A stretch of 64,000 nucleotides of DNA, from positions 20,931-84,930 of the forward strand of contig JAFBAO010000104.1 of NCBI GenBank assembly GCA_019247715.1, given 5' to 3'. The stretch comes from Caulobacteraceae bacterium (GTDB lineage: Bacteria > Pseudomonadota > Alphaproteobacteria > Caulobacterales > Caulobacteraceae). The notes beneath the pieces were generated by a model. The model was not told where the DNA came from and searched no databases. It worked only from the letters and a program-made list of their open reading frames with translations. Below, piece by piece: positions 23,786-32,226 of the stretch; position 1 is the stretch's first letter, and every line of letters starts with the position of its first letter. A program made the position numbers and the translations under genes.

Positions 23786-25162
23786 ATGACCGTTCCGGCC
23801 GAAGAGGCGGCCATCATCCCGGAGGCGGGGCCGGCGCTGACCGAAGCGCGCGTGAGCCGATCGAGCTGGCTGTCGCTGGCGATCTTCCTGCTGCTCTACA
23901 CCTGCGCCTTCCTCGACCGCAAGGTCTTCGACCTGCTGGTCGATCCGATCACCCGCGACCTCAAGATCAGCGATCTCCAGTACAGCTTTCTTCAGGGCGC
24001 GGCGTTCGTGGTCTTCTATTCCACCCTGGGCGTGCCGATCGGCTGGGCGGTCGACCGCTTCGCCCGGCGCTGGATCATCTTCTTCGGGATGATCTTCTGG
24101 TCGCTGGCGACGATGGGGAGCGGCGTCTCCCACAACTACGTCCAGCTCATGCTTTCGCGGATCGGGGTGGGGGCAGGGGAGGCGACCTTGCATCCCTCCG
24201 TCTATTCGATGCTGAGCGACATGTTCCCGCGCAACCGCCTGACGACGGCGGTGGGCGTCTATTCGGTCGGGGCGTCCATCGGCGGCGCCGTCTCCCTGGT
24301 GCTGGGCGGTCTGATCGTCGGCCTCAGCAGCGGCGCCTCGCAGTTCGTGCTGCCTCTGGTGGGGGCGATCAAGCCATGGCAGCTCGTCTTCCTGCTGGCC
24401 GGCGCGCCCGGCCTGCTGGCGGCCTCGCTGGTGTTCCTGGTTCGCGAGCCGGCGCGCAAAGGCAAGCTCGCCTCGGCGCCGCGCCAGAGCGCGCCGGCCG
24501 CGGGCTCGGTCCTGCAGTTCATGCGCGGCCAGCGCGGCTTCTTCCTCGCCCACTTCGCGGCCTTCAGCGTCTTCGGCGCTGCGGCGACCGGGGTCACCTC
24601 CTGGTCGGCGGTCTTCTACATGCGGGTTTTCGGGCTGCCGACCATGCAAGCGGCCCTCAGCCTGGGCGTGGTCACCCTTTTCGCCAGCACCGCCGGCCTG
24701 CTGGCCGCCGGCTGGATTCCCGACTGGCTGCTGCGGCGAGGCTTTCGGGACGCCCATCTTCGTTACTACGTGGGCCTGCTGGCGCTCTTCGCGGTCGCCG
24801 GCGTGACGGCGACCCTCTCGCACGACCTGATGATCTCCCTGGGGGCGATGGCTGTGACCTACTTCTGCGTCCCTTTCATCCCGGCCGCCGCCGGGGCGTT
24901 GCAGATCACCACGCCCAATGAGTTCCGGGGCCAGGTCTCGGCCCTGTTTCTGCTCGTCTACAACATCGTCAGCTGGGGGCTGGGTCCGACCGTGGTCGCC
25001 GCGGTCTCGGACCGCCTGCTCTCGGGTCCGAAGTCCATCGGGACGGCGATGGCCCTGACCGTCGCGGTCACCTCGCCGATCGCGATAGCGCTCTTCGCCA
25101 TGGGGCTGAAGCCCATGCGCAAGGCCGTAGACGCGGCCGCCGCCTGGCAGTCGGATCGATGA
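23786..25162 (+). CDS. MFS transporter, spinster-like
   Basis: 458 residues with 12 predicted membrane spans. The loop after helix 2 has GWAVDRFARR (MFS motif A region) and helix 4 RIGVGAGEATLHPSVYSMLSDMFP, typical of the spinster-like MFS subfamily common in alphaproteobacterial catabolic clusters. Together with the enoyl-CoA hydratase it may import an organic acid, but substrate is not readable from sequence. The C-terminus is short and cytosolic. Confidence 0.88.
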   Translation: MTVPAEEAAIIPEAGPALTEARVSRSSWLSLAIFLLLYTCAFLDRKVFDLLVDPITRDLKISDLQYSFLQGAAFVVFYSTLGVPIGWAVDRFARRWIIFFGMIFWSLATMGSGVSHNYVQLMLSRIGVGAGEATLHPSVYSMLSDMFPRNRLTTAVGVYSVGASIGGAVSLVLGGLIVGLSSGASQFVLPLVGAIKPWQLVFLLAGAPGLLAASLVFLVREPARKGKLASAPRQSAPAAGSVLQFMRGQRGFFLAHFAAFSVFGAAATGVTSWSAVFYMRVFGLPTMQAALSLGVVTLFASTAGLLAAGWIPDWLLRRGFRDAHLRYYVGLLALFAVAGVTATLSHDLMISLGAMAVTYFCVPFIPAAAGALQITTPNEFRGQVSALFLLVYNIVSWGLGPTVVAAVSDRLLSGPKSIGTAMALTVAVTSPIAIALFAMGLKPMRKAVDAAAAWQSDR

Positions 25163-25187
25163 GCCGCGCCTTTGTCAGGCGGCTGTC

Positions 25188-25754
25188 TTACGTCGGCCCC
25201 AGGGGAGAGCCGCGGCCGGCGTTCGCCACCTTCGCCCTCGCCGTCGCCGGCGGGGTTTCCAAGAGCAGCGGGGCCAGGAGCGCGTCCAGCGTCGGCCAGG
25301 TGAAGGCGCCGCCCCGGGCATAGCGAAGCACGCCGTCGGCCCCGATCACATAGTTGGTCGGCATTCCGCCCAGCAGTCCGTACGGGCCCCGGAGGCTCCG
25401 AAACGAGGTGCCGCTGATTCCCGGCGCGCGCCTCGAGGAATCGGGAACGCCCCAGCCGTCCATGTTCACGGGCAGGATCGCCAGCCTGTCGCCTCCCTGA
25501 CGGCGGGCGTAGTCGGCGAGCAGCGGCAGCTCCTCGCGGCAGGGGCCGCACCAGCTGGCCCAGAAACTCAGCACCGCCACCAGGCCCTTCAGCTCCGAAA
25601 GCCTGAGCTTGCGCCCGTCGAGCCCGGTGAGCTCGAACGGAGGCGCCGGCTCGCCCACCACGGGGCGCGCCGCCAGGCCCGGTCCGGCCACGGCGACGAA
25701 ACCCGCCGCGCCGAGAGCGCCGAGCAGCCGTCTCCTGAGCTTTCGCCGCCCCAC
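25188..25754 (-). CDS. TlpA/ResA-like periplasmic thioredoxin
   Basis: 188 residues starting GTG (25754) with GGAGG upstream. RRKLRRRLLGALGAAGFVAVAG is a signal sequence/anchor of Tat-like appearance. The thioredoxin fold has FWASWCGPCREELPLL with the WCGPC redox motif and cis-Pro in GGMPTNYVIGADG. It probably reduces or isomerises disulfides in the periplasm, for example in cytochrome assembly. Convergent with the MFS gene; a weak GCCGC/GCGGC hairpin lies between them. Confidence 0.87.
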   Translation of the reverse strand: MGRRKLRRRLLGALGAAGFVAVAGPGLAARPVVGEPAPPFELTGLDGRKLRLSELKGLVAVLSFWASWCGPCREELPLLADYARRQGGDRLAILPVNMDGWGVPDSSRRAPGISGTSFRSLRGPYGLLGGMPTNYVIGADGVLRYARGGAFTWPTLDALLAPLLLETPPATARAKVANAGRGSPLGPT

Positions 25755-25796
25755 CGTCGCCTCCGTGCGCCGCCTCGCCCACAATGGACCCAGCTA

Positions 25797-25816
25797 TGGT
25801 TAAGCTTAGTTAACCA
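25797..25816. promoter_or_regulatory. 20-bp palindrome, possible CtrA-like or HTH operator
   Basis: TGGTTAA-GCTTAG-TTAACCA is a perfect 7-bp inverted repeat with a 6-nt centre, in the A+T-rich gap between the divergent thioredoxin and XRE genes. TTAA-N6-TTAA is close to the Caulobacter CtrA box (TTAA-N7-TTAA) but one base short. Confidence 0.45.
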
Positions 25817-25994
25817 AACGCCGCTTTCGCGGCCGGATTCGCCGTTTCCGGCGGCGCCGATCGGCCACAGAACGATCCGCGCGCGTCTTTCTTCGGCGCC
25901 CAGCAGCGATTGCCCTCTCCCAATTTCTGTCGGGTTCGGCATATTTGCGGCGAAAGAGGGGCTGGGCTGTCATCATGCAGGGTTGCTTAAGACC

Positions 25995-26234
25995 ATGGAC
26001 ATCCACATCGACGCCCACATCGGCAACCGGCTGCGCCGGCGCCGGATGCTGCTTCGCCTGACCCAACGGCAGTTGGCCGTGGCCATCGGGGTCCGCTTTC
26101 AGCAGATCCAGAAATATGAATTCGGGTCCAACAAGATCTCGGCCTCCCGCCTTTGGCTGATCGCCAAGGCTCTGGACGTGCCGGTCGGGTATTTCTTCGA
26201 GGGACTGGAGAGCCGTCGCCCGCAGGTGGCGTGA
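25995..26234 (+). CDS. XRE-family helix-turn-helix regulator
   Basis: 79 residues, almost only an HTH_3 domain: IGNRLRRRRMLLRLTQRQLAVAIGVRFQQIQKYEFGSNKISASRLWLIAKALDVPVGYFFEG. Small Cro/CI-like proteins of this type are frequent in Caulobacterales and rhizobia. The ATG at 25995 is chosen over a TTG at 25983. Its target is unknown; the palindrome at 25797 is a candidate. Confidence 0.88.
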   Translation: MDIHIDAHIGNRLRRRRMLLRLTQRQLAVAIGVRFQQIQKYEFGSNKISASRLWLIAKALDVPVGYFFEGLESRRPQVA

Positions 26235-26344
26235 CGCGCCGCGCGCCCGTGTGCGGGCCGTAGAAGCGCGCCTGCGGCCAAGCTAGTCTCCCGATTCAGA
26301 GATCCGCCAGCCGGTGGGGCGCCCGCCGGGCGGGGAACGAGACG

Positions 26345-27184
26345 TTGAGGACACCGGCCCGCGATCGGATGCGACGACACAGCTGCGCCATCGTCGGGGG
26401 CTGGGCCCTGATCCTGGTCGGAGCGGCCCAGGCCGCGCCGCTGGAGGAGGCGACGCAGGCGCTCCAGGACGGCGACTATTCCACCGCCGTGAAACTCCTC
26501 AGCCCGCAGGCCGCTCTCGGGGACGCCCGGGCCCAATCGGTTCTCGGGGCGATCTACTACAACGGCTGGGGCGTGAGCCGCGACTACGGACAGGCGCTCC
26601 ACTGGTTCAAGGCCGCCGCCGACCAGGGGCTGGCCAGCGCCGAGCGGGCGCTCGGCGTCATGTATGCGAACGGGCAGGGGGTTGAGAGGAGCGACGCGAC
26701 CGCCGCCGCCTGGTACCGCAAGGCGGCCGTCCAGGGCGAAACGGCCGCCGAGGTCAACCTCGGGCTCATGTACTACAACGGCCAGGGCCTCGCGCGCAGC
26801 TACTCGGCCGCCGCCTTCTGGTGCCGCAAGGCCGCCCTGCGGGGAAGCGCCGTCGCCCAGTACAATCTCGGCCTCATGTACGACTCCGGCCAGGGCCTGC
26901 CGAAAGACCCGGTCGCGGCGGTCCAGTGGTGGCGCAAGGCGGCCGACCAGGGAGACCCCGACGCCCAGAACAGCCTGGGCGCCGCCTATTTCCTTGGGCG
27001 CGGGGCGCCGCGCGACGCGGCGGCCGCCTACAGGTGGTTCAAGCTGACGCTCGTCCACTACCCGCCAGACGACGCCCAGGATCGCCAGGCGGCGCTCAGG
27101 AACGCCAGGCTCGCCGCCGGTCGGATGACGGGCGCCCAGGTCGCCCGGGCGGATCGGCTGGTGGCGGCCTGGACCCCGAAGTAG
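26345..27184 (+). CDS. Periplasmic Sel1-repeat (TPR-like) protein
   Basis: 279 residues with a signal peptide (CAIVGGWALILVGAAQA) and five to six Sel1 repeats of about 36 residues, each with the pattern A...LG.MY.NGQGV..D...A..W..KAA.QG. Such proteins scaffold envelope complexes. TTG at 26345 (GGAACGAG upstream) is used; ATG 26369 would also keep the signal. The tail after residue 235 departs from the repeat. Terminated by a perfect 26-bp palindrome further downstream. Confidence 0.87.
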   Translation: MRTPARDRMRRHSCAIVGGWALILVGAAQAAPLEEATQALQDGDYSTAVKLLSPQAALGDARAQSVLGAIYYNGWGVSRDYGQALHWFKAAADQGLASAERALGVMYANGQGVERSDATAAAWYRKAAVQGETAAEVNLGLMYYNGQGLARSYSAAAFWCRKAALRGSAVAQYNLGLMYDSGQGLPKDPVAAVQWWRKAADQGDPDAQNSLGAAYFLGRGAPRDAAAAYRWFKLTLVHYPPDDAQDRQAALRNARLAAGRMTGAQVARADRLVAAWTPK

Positions 27185-27340
27185 GCGTCGACGGTGGGCG
27201 GCCGCCCGCGCCATTCTGCCGCTCGGCCGGCGGGCTCGTCCTGTCACGACAGCTTAGCTGTTCCGTTGTATGAAGATGGCTCGCGCGGCGAGCGGGTCGC
27301 GCGGACAACGTCGCGCGGCGGGGCCGCGCGGAGCGCGGGG

Positions 27341-27366
27341 CCTGGTCGGCGCATGCGCCGACCAGG
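27341..27366. terminator. Perfect 26-bp palindrome between convergent genes
   Basis: CCTGGTCGGCGC (27341-27352) is followed directly on the two-base centre by its exact inverse to 27366. Its position between the convergent Sel1 and GtrA genes suggests a bidirectional terminator, though no T-run follows. Confidence 0.6.
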
Positions 27367-27386
27367 TTCGCGCAGGTCGCCCGGGG

Positions 27387-27794
27387 CTACTCCGCCGGCT
27401 CGAGCGTGGGCGCCCGGAAGGCCCAGAACTTCGACATCAGGAAGGTGGCGGCGGGCACGATCAGCGCCACCGGAATCAGCGCCTGCCAGAGCGGCCATCC
27501 GATCAGATGGGCGCACACGAAGACGATGGCCTGGTTGAGCGCCAGGCCCGCCAGCGAGATGGCGGCGAATTTTGCGAACTGCGGGCCGTGCATGACCGGC
27601 CGGCGAAAGGTGAGCAGACTGTTGCCGACGTAGGAGAGGCCGACCGAGGCGGCGTAGCCGGCGATGCTGGCGGCCATCGGGCCGGCGGCGGCCAGCCGCT
27701 GGACGGCGAGCGCGGTGGCCACGTGAAGGGCGGTCGCGACCACGCCGACGACGACGAACCAGTTGATCTCGCGCAGGAAGCGGGCGGGCGTCAT
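27387..27794 (-). CDS. GtrA-family membrane protein
   Basis: 135 residues and four membrane spans: FVVVGVVATALHVATALAV, then YAASVGLSYVGNSLLTFRR, a GtrA hallmark, and a C-terminal FLMSKFWAFR. GtrA proteins take part in flipping or transferring lipid-linked sugars. The start overlaps the stop of the upstream methyltransferase by 4 nt (ATGA), and a GT2 glycosyltransferase lies upstream of that, the usual gtrA-gtrB pairing. Confidence 0.88.
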   Translation of the reverse strand: MTPARFLREINWFVVVGVVATALHVATALAVQRLAAAGPMAASIAGYAASVGLSYVGNSLLTFRRPVMHGPQFAKFAAISLAGLALNQAIVFVCAHLIGWPLWQALIPVALIVPAATFLMSKFWAFRAPTLEPAE

Positions 27795-28522
27795 GCGGGG
27801 CGCCGGGCGACGACGAGGATGGAGACGCCGAACGGCAGGGAGGCGCGCCGCAGCCAGGCCAGCTCGGATCCGAACACGGCGCCCAGCAGGCCGTTCACCG
27901 GCGCGGTGGGGATCCGGTCGTCATCGGCCGTCTTCGAGCCCGTCGCCAGCTTGGCGAGCCGCACCCCGGCGATGGGCGCGAAGAGCAGGGTGTTGAAGTA
28001 GCTGGCCCGCTCCACCCGCAGCCCGGCCGCCTCCGCCAGCCGGCGAAAGCCGCCCAGCCGGTAGCGGCGCTTGTGGTGGTGCAACTCGTCGTGCCGGCTC
28101 CACATCCACGGGTAGGCGGGAACCGTGGCGACCAAGCGCCCGCCCGGCTTCAGGAGCGCGGCCAGGGCCGTGAGCGCCGGCCCATCGGCCTCCACGTGCT
28201 CGATCACGTCGAAGGCGCAGACGAGGTCGAAGCTCGCGCCGGCGAAGGGCAGGGCGTCCGGCAGCGAGCCGCCCTTGACGCAGACGCCGGTCTTCTCGCC
28301 GGCGTAGGCCCTGGACTCGGCGTCGGGCTCCAGGCCCGCCACCTCGCCGAATCGGGCGAGCATCGCAAGGTTGCCGCCCGTGCCGCAGCCGACCTCCAGG
28401 ATCTTCGCCCGCGCCGGCAGCGATAGGTCGCGGATCAGGCCCGCCAGGATCCGGCGCCGCCCCCGGAACCACCAGTGGTCGGCCTCGATCAGCCGCATCC
28501 GGTCATAGATCTGCCGGTCCAT
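27791..28522 (-). CDS. SAM-dependent class I methyltransferase
   Basis: 243 residues. The SAM motif ILEVGCGTGGNLAMLARFG is at about 41-59, with FDLVCAFDVIEHV and LLKPGGRLVATVPAYPWMWS later. YDRMRLIEADHWWFRGRRR at the N-terminus is typical of methyltransferases acting on cell-surface sugar or lipid intermediates. It sits between gtrA and GT2 with 4-nt overlaps at both ends, so a role in modifying the same glycan is likely. Confidence 0.9.
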   Translation of the reverse strand: MDRQIYDRMRLIEADHWWFRGRRRILAGLIRDLSLPARAKILEVGCGTGGNLAMLARFGEVAGLEPDAESRAYAGEKTGVCVKGGSLPDALPFAGASFDLVCAFDVIEHVEADGPALTALAALLKPGGRLVATVPAYPWMWSRHDELHHHKRRYRLGGFRRLAEAAGLRVERASYFNTLLFAPIAGVRLAKLATGSKTADDDRIPTAPVNGLLGAVFGSELAWLRRASLPFGVSILVVARRPA

Positions 28523-29553
28523 CAGTCGTCGAATCCGATCCGTTCGCGGACGACGTAGATCGGCCGGCCCTTCACTTCCTGGTAGAGACGCCCGACGTAT
28601 TCGCCGAGCACGCCGAAGGCGATCATCTGGATGGCGAACCCCAGGAGGATCGCCACCATCAGCGATGCGTAGCCCGGCACCTCGCGGCCGCGGACCATCA
28701 CCCAGACGATGAGGGCGACGGCGGCCACCACCGCCAGCACCGCCCCGACGAATCCGAGCGCCGTCCAGATCCGCAAGGGCGCGGTGGAGAAGGAGGTGAT
28801 CCCGTCCAGGGCGAACCGCCAGAGGCGCAGGTAGCCGAACGAGCTTTCGCCGGCGGCGCGCTGCGGGCGCACGTAGGGCACCCCGATCTGGCGGAAGCCC
28901 ACCCAGGCGAACAGGCCCTTCATGAACCGGTTTCGCTCCGGTAGCCGCTTCAGCGCCTCCACCACCTGCCGGTCGAGCAGCCGGAAGTCGCCGGCGCTTT
29001 CGGGGATGTCGAGGTCGGAGACGTAGTTGAACACCCGGTAGAAGAGGAATGCGGTGGCGCGTTTCAGAGGCGTGTCGCTGCTGCGATCCGAGCGGGCGCC
29101 GTAGACGACGTCGTAGCCTTCCTCCCATCGCTTGACGAACTCGGCGATGAGCTCCGGCGGATCCTGCAGGTCGGCGTCGATGGGGACCACCGCATCGCCC
29201 CGGGACGCGTCGATGCCGGCGGTGAGCGCCGCCTCCTTGCCGAAGTTGCGGGCCAGCGCCACCACCTTGACCCGCCGATCGCGCATCGCCCGCAGCATCA
29301 AGGCGCCCAGCGTGGAATCGCGGCTGCCGTCGTCCACGCAGACGATCTCGACCTCCATGCCAAGACCGCCGATCACGGCGTCGAGGCGGGCGAAGAAGGC
29401 GTCCAGCACCTCGGCCTCGTTGTGCATCGGGGTGACGATGGACAGCCGCTTGCCCTCGCGCCGGCGCGGCGCCAGCGCTCTCGCCGCCGGCTCGGCGGCG
29501 GCGCCGTCGATGTCAGCTGCCCGGTTCACCTTGGCGGCGCCGCTCCAACCCAC
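28522..29553 (-). CDS. GT2 glycosyltransferase, DPM1/GtrB-like
   Basis: 343 residues. GT-A fold with SIVTPMHNEAEVL, VCVDDGSRDST and DADLQDPPELI (DxD-like), then two C-terminal membrane helices (ALGFVGAVLAVVAAVALIVW and LMVAILLGFAIQMIAFGVLGEYVGRLYQEVKGRP), the arrangement of polyprenyl-phosphate glucosyl/mannosyl transferases. A GTG start is assumed; an internal GTG is an alternative. First gene of a three-gene operon with the methyltransferase and GtrA. Confidence 0.92.
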   Translation of the reverse strand: MGWSGAAKVNRAADIDGAAAEPAARALAPRRREGKRLSIVTPMHNEAEVLDAFFARLDAVIGGLGMEVEIVCVDDGSRDSTLGALMLRAMRDRRVKVVALARNFGKEAALTAGIDASRGDAVVPIDADLQDPPELIAEFVKRWEEGYDVVYGARSDRSSDTPLKRATAFLFYRVFNYVSDLDIPESAGDFRLLDRQVVEALKRLPERNRFMKGLFAWVGFRQIGVPYVRPQRAAGESSFGYLRLWRFALDGITSFSTAPLRIWTALGFVGAVLAVVAAVALIVWVMVRGREVPGYASLMVAILLGFAIQMIAFGVLGEYVGRLYQEVKGRPIYVVRERIGFDD

Positions 29554-29709
29554 AGTGCAGGATCAGCCCTATTTGGTTAAGCAAGCACCCCGCAAGATCG
29601 GAGTTGACGCACGCGCGCAAGCAGGCTCGACAGAAGCCCCAGGGGGAGCCTGTCCATTTCGCTCGCCGATGACCATCATCGCCGGCTCAAACGCGCGGCG
29701 CGCGTCCGG

Positions 29710-31212
29710 GTGACGCTCGACGTGGCCGTCGCCGCGCTCGCCGCGGCGACGCTCATCGCGGTGGCCGCCTTCTCACCCCGCGTGTTCATCGACGGCGACA
29801 CCAACTGGCACGTGGCGGCGGGCCGCTGGATCCTGGATCACCTGACCGTTCCCAAGGTCGACCCCTTCTCCTTCACCTACGCGGGCAGGCCGTGGCTGGC
29901 GCACGAGTGGCTGGCCGAGGTTCTGATGGCGCTGGCCTATGCCGCCGCCGGCTGGAGCGGGGTGGTGTTGCTGGTGGGGGCGGCCGCCGGCCTCGCCTAC
30001 GCCCTCGTCGCGGCCGAGCTGCGCCTGTGGCTGGGGCCGCTCGGGCAGGCGGTCGGCCTGGCCCTGAGCTTCGCCTGTCTCTACGCCTTCCTCTACGCGC
30101 GCCCGCACGTCCTCGCCCTGCCGCTGCTGGTGATCTGGACCCGCGCCATGCTTCGCGCGCGCCGCGAGAAGGGACCCCCATCGCTGAAACTGGCGCCGAT
30201 GATGACGCTATGGGCGAACCTGCACGCCAGCTTCATCTTCGGCTTCGCGGTGTTCGGCGTCTTCGCCCTCGAGGCGCTGATCGGCGCGGCCGGTCGGCGC
30301 CGGGCCCTCGTCGGGTGGGGCCTCTTCGGGGCGCTGGCGGCCGGCTTCGCCCTTCTGACCCCGCACGGCCCGGCCGGCTTCGCCTTTCCGTTCAAGGTGC
30401 TCTCGATGGCCGTGCTGCCGAACATCCTCGAGTGGCGCGGGGCGAGCTTCGCGGCCCCGACGCTTTTCGAGGGCGCGTTGATGACCATGCTGTTCCTGGG
30501 CCTGTGGCGGGGCGTCCGGGTCCCGCCGCTGCGGCTGCTGCTGCTCGCAGGCCTGATTCACATGGCACTGCAGCACGTGCGCCAGCAGGCCGTGCTCGCC
30601 GTCCTTGCGCCGCTGCTGCTGGCCGAGCCGTTCGGTCGGGCGCTTGCGCCGGCCAGGGACGGGATGCGACCGGGTGCTTGGTTGACGCTCCGCGAGCTTC
30701 GCGAGCTCCTCTGGCGGCCAGCCGCGGCGGCCCTGGCGCTGGTGATCGTCTGCGTCGTGGGGCTGCGGCTCGCCTGGCCGGTCGAACGCCGGGACAACGC
30801 CAATGTGCCGGTGAGCGCGCTGGCCCACGTGCCGGCCGACATCCGCCGTCTGCCGGTGTTCAATGAGTACGCCTTCGGCGGCTACCTGATCTTCAGCGGG
30901 GTGCGGCCCTACATCGACGGTCGGGCGGACATGTATGGCGACGCCTTCGTGCGCGAGTATCTGGCGGTGCTGGTCGCTCGCCAGCCGGATGTCGATCGCG
31001 AATTCGAGCGTTGGGGGATCCGCTGGACCATCCTCAGCCCGCGCGACGCGCTGGTGCGGCTGCTGGACCGCACGCCGGGATGGCGGCGCCTGTACGCCGA
31101 TCGATGGGCGGTGGTGCAGGTCCTGGGACCTGCGCCGGCTAGTGTCCCGAGTCCGAAGTTCGCTTCAGCGCCTCCCCCGTCGACCGGGCGAACTTCGAGT
31201 TCATCACACTAA
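29710..31212 (+). CDS. Large multi-pass membrane protein, possible GT-C glycosyltransferase-like
   Basis: 500 residues with about 10 hydrophobic segments. The N-terminal loop FIDGDTNWHVAAGRWIL...DPFSFTYAGRPWLAHEWLAE has a D/E-containing first loop as in GT-C enzymes, and a soluble C-terminal part includes NEYAFGGYLIFSGVRPYIDGRADMYG. Specific activity is not identifiable. The GTG at 29710 is used. The last 24 residues (from about SVPSPKFASAP) and the stop codon are supplied by an intergenic-type repeat, so the native C-terminus is probably altered. Divergent from the GT2 operon, hence likely in the same surface-glycan locus. Confidence 0.75.
   Translation: MTLDVAVAALAAATLIAVAAFSPRVFIDGDTNWHVAAGRWILDHLTVPKVDPFSFTYAGRPWLAHEWLAEVLMALAYAAAGWSGVVLLVGAAAGLAYALVAAELRLWLGPLGQAVGLALSFACLYAFLYARPHVLALPLLVIWTRAMLRARREKGPPSLKLAPMMTLWANLHASFIFGFAVFGVFALEALIGAAGRRRALVGWGLFGALAAGFALLTPHGPAGFAFPFKVLSMAVLPNILEWRGASFAAPTLFEGALMTMLFLGLWRGVRVPPLRLLLLAGLIHMALQHVRQQAVLAVLAPLLLAEPFGRALAPARDGMRPGAWLTLRELRELLWRPAAAALALVIVCVVGLRLAWPVERRDNANVPVSALAHVPADIRRLPVFNEYAFGGYLIFSGVRPYIDGRADMYGDAFVREYLAVLVARQPDVDREFERWGIRWTILSPRDALVRLLDRTPGWRRLYADRWAVVQVLGPAPASVPSPKFASAPPPSTGRTSSSSH
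31139..31211. repeat. Hairpin repeat, copy 1 (short, hybrid form)
   Basis: Begins CTAGTGTCCCGAGTCCGAAG like module A of the longer copies, and ends GCGAACTTCGAGTTCATCACACTA like module B. CGAAGTTCGC (31154-31163) pairs with GCGAACTTCG (31188-31197), and TAGTGT with ACACTA at the ends. It has one GAGTC (GANTC) in the left arm. It looks like an A-left/B-right fusion. It lies at the 3' end of a coding sequence and provides its stop. Confidence 0.75.
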
Positions 31213-31382
31213 CGAACCAGCAGCTGAAGCCCCTCGTACGCGCACCACGCCCAGGCGATGACTGCGGCGGCGAACAGGGTCCGCTCCAGCGGCCTGCGCC
31301 GGTCGGACCTGCGCCGGCCCACCGTGCGGCGGGCCCAGACGCGGCTAGCGCCGTAGTGCTCGGATATCCAGGGGCGGGCCAT
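31209..31382 (-). CDS. Possible small membrane protein (57 aa)
   Basis: MARPWISEHYGASRVWARRTVGRRRSDRRR is strongly basic and is followed by one hydrophobic stretch (LFAAAVIAWAWCAYEGLQLLV), so it may be a single-span protein with an inside-positive N-terminus. The Shine-Dalgarno is weak. Its 3' end overlaps the stop of the convergent gene and touches the repeat. The remaining 140 bp up to the tetR stop hold nothing recognisable. Confidence 0.4.
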   Translation of the reverse strand: MARPWISEHYGASRVWARRTVGRRRSDRRRPLERTLFAAAVIAWAWCAYEGLQLLVR

Positions 31383-31524
31383 TGTTCCGGATCGATACGC
31401 TTGAGGTTTCGTCGATTCCGCCGTCGCAAGACCTGGGCCGCGGTTGGAACCGCCGGTTACAAGGTCGATCCGAGGCGGCCTCTTCCAGGGCGCGGCGACC
31501 GTTGCCCTTCGCGGGCCATGCGGT

Positions 31525-32151
31525 TCAGGCGAGGCCGATGTATCCTGCCAGCATGTCGGCGCAGGCGTCGGCATATTGGTCGACGTCGTCCGCGCCCCAA
31601 TCGCCCTCTGCGGCAGACTTGCCGACGCCCTCGAGGGTGAGCGCGATCAGCCGGGCGCAGCGGCGCGTCCGCTCGGAAGGCCCGGTCCCACAGCCTTCGC
31701 AGACATACCGCTCGAGCGCCGTGAGAATTTCCTCCTGGTAGCGGCGGCCCGCCGCCGGATCGTTGTGCAGGAGCAGCTCGGCGTCGCGCAGAACGGCGCC
31801 CATGGCCGCCATCTCCTCCGCCTCGGACCGGAAGAAGGTCCGGGCGAGCACCCGCAGACGCATCCGATGGCTGAGGGTCTCATCGGCGAGCAGCCTGTGC
31901 GCCTCGGCGAGCATGCCCTGCACGGCCTGCTCATGGAGCGCGTGCGCCAAGGCGTGCTTGTTGGGGAAGTACTGGTAGAGCGAGCCCACGCTGACGCCCG
32001 CGGCTTCGGCGACGCGCCCCGTGGTGAACCGCAGGGCGCCTTCGTCCTGGAAAACGCGAAGGCTGGCGGCAAGGATGTCCTCACGCATCTGGCGCGAACG
32101 CGCCTGACGGGGATGTTTCCTCGGTCGCAGCGGGGGCGCAGTTCTGGACAC
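31525..32151 (-). CDS. TetR-family transcriptional regulator
   Basis: 208 residues from GTG 32151 (GGAGAAGG 5 nt upstream). HTH region SRQMREDILAASLRVFQDEGALRFTTGRVAEAAGVSVGSLYQYFPNKHALAHAL; the helical C-terminal domain follows. An in-frame extension to 32364 would read through the divergent gene and is rejected. It is divergent from the ferredoxin/metallohydrolase pair across a 75-bp gap with two palindromes, so it probably controls that pair. Confidence 0.88.
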   Translation of the reverse strand: MSRTAPPLRPRKHPRQARSRQMREDILAASLRVFQDEGALRFTTGRVAEAAGVSVGSLYQYFPNKHALAHALHEQAVQGMLAEAHRLLADETLSHRMRLRVLARTFFRSEAEEMAAMGAVLRDAELLLHNDPAAGRRYQEEILTALERYVCEGCGTGPSERTRRCARLIALTLEGVGKSAAEGDWGADDVDQYADACADMLAGYIGLA

Positions 32152-32180
32152 CGGGCCTTCTCCGGAACGCGAATAAGCGA

Positions 32181-32224
32181 ATGCGAGGTTTCCATCGCAT
32201 AATTCCTGCGTGCGATCACGCAGG
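32181..32224. promoter_or_regulatory. Two operator-like palindromes between tetR and ferredoxin
   Basis: ATGCGA (32181-32186) and TCGCAT (32195-32200) face each other across 8 nt; then CCTGCGTG (32205-32212) and CACGCAGG (32217-32224) form a perfect 8-bp inverted repeat around CGAT. The second ends 2 nt before the ATG of the ferredoxin gene. Either could be the TetR target. Confidence 0.55.
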
Positions 32225-32226
32225 GG

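Noticed and set aside
31141..31211. Repeat copy 1 as an intrinsic terminator only
   Set aside because: It has no T-run, and its ends match two other copies, so it is better treated as a member of the repeat family.
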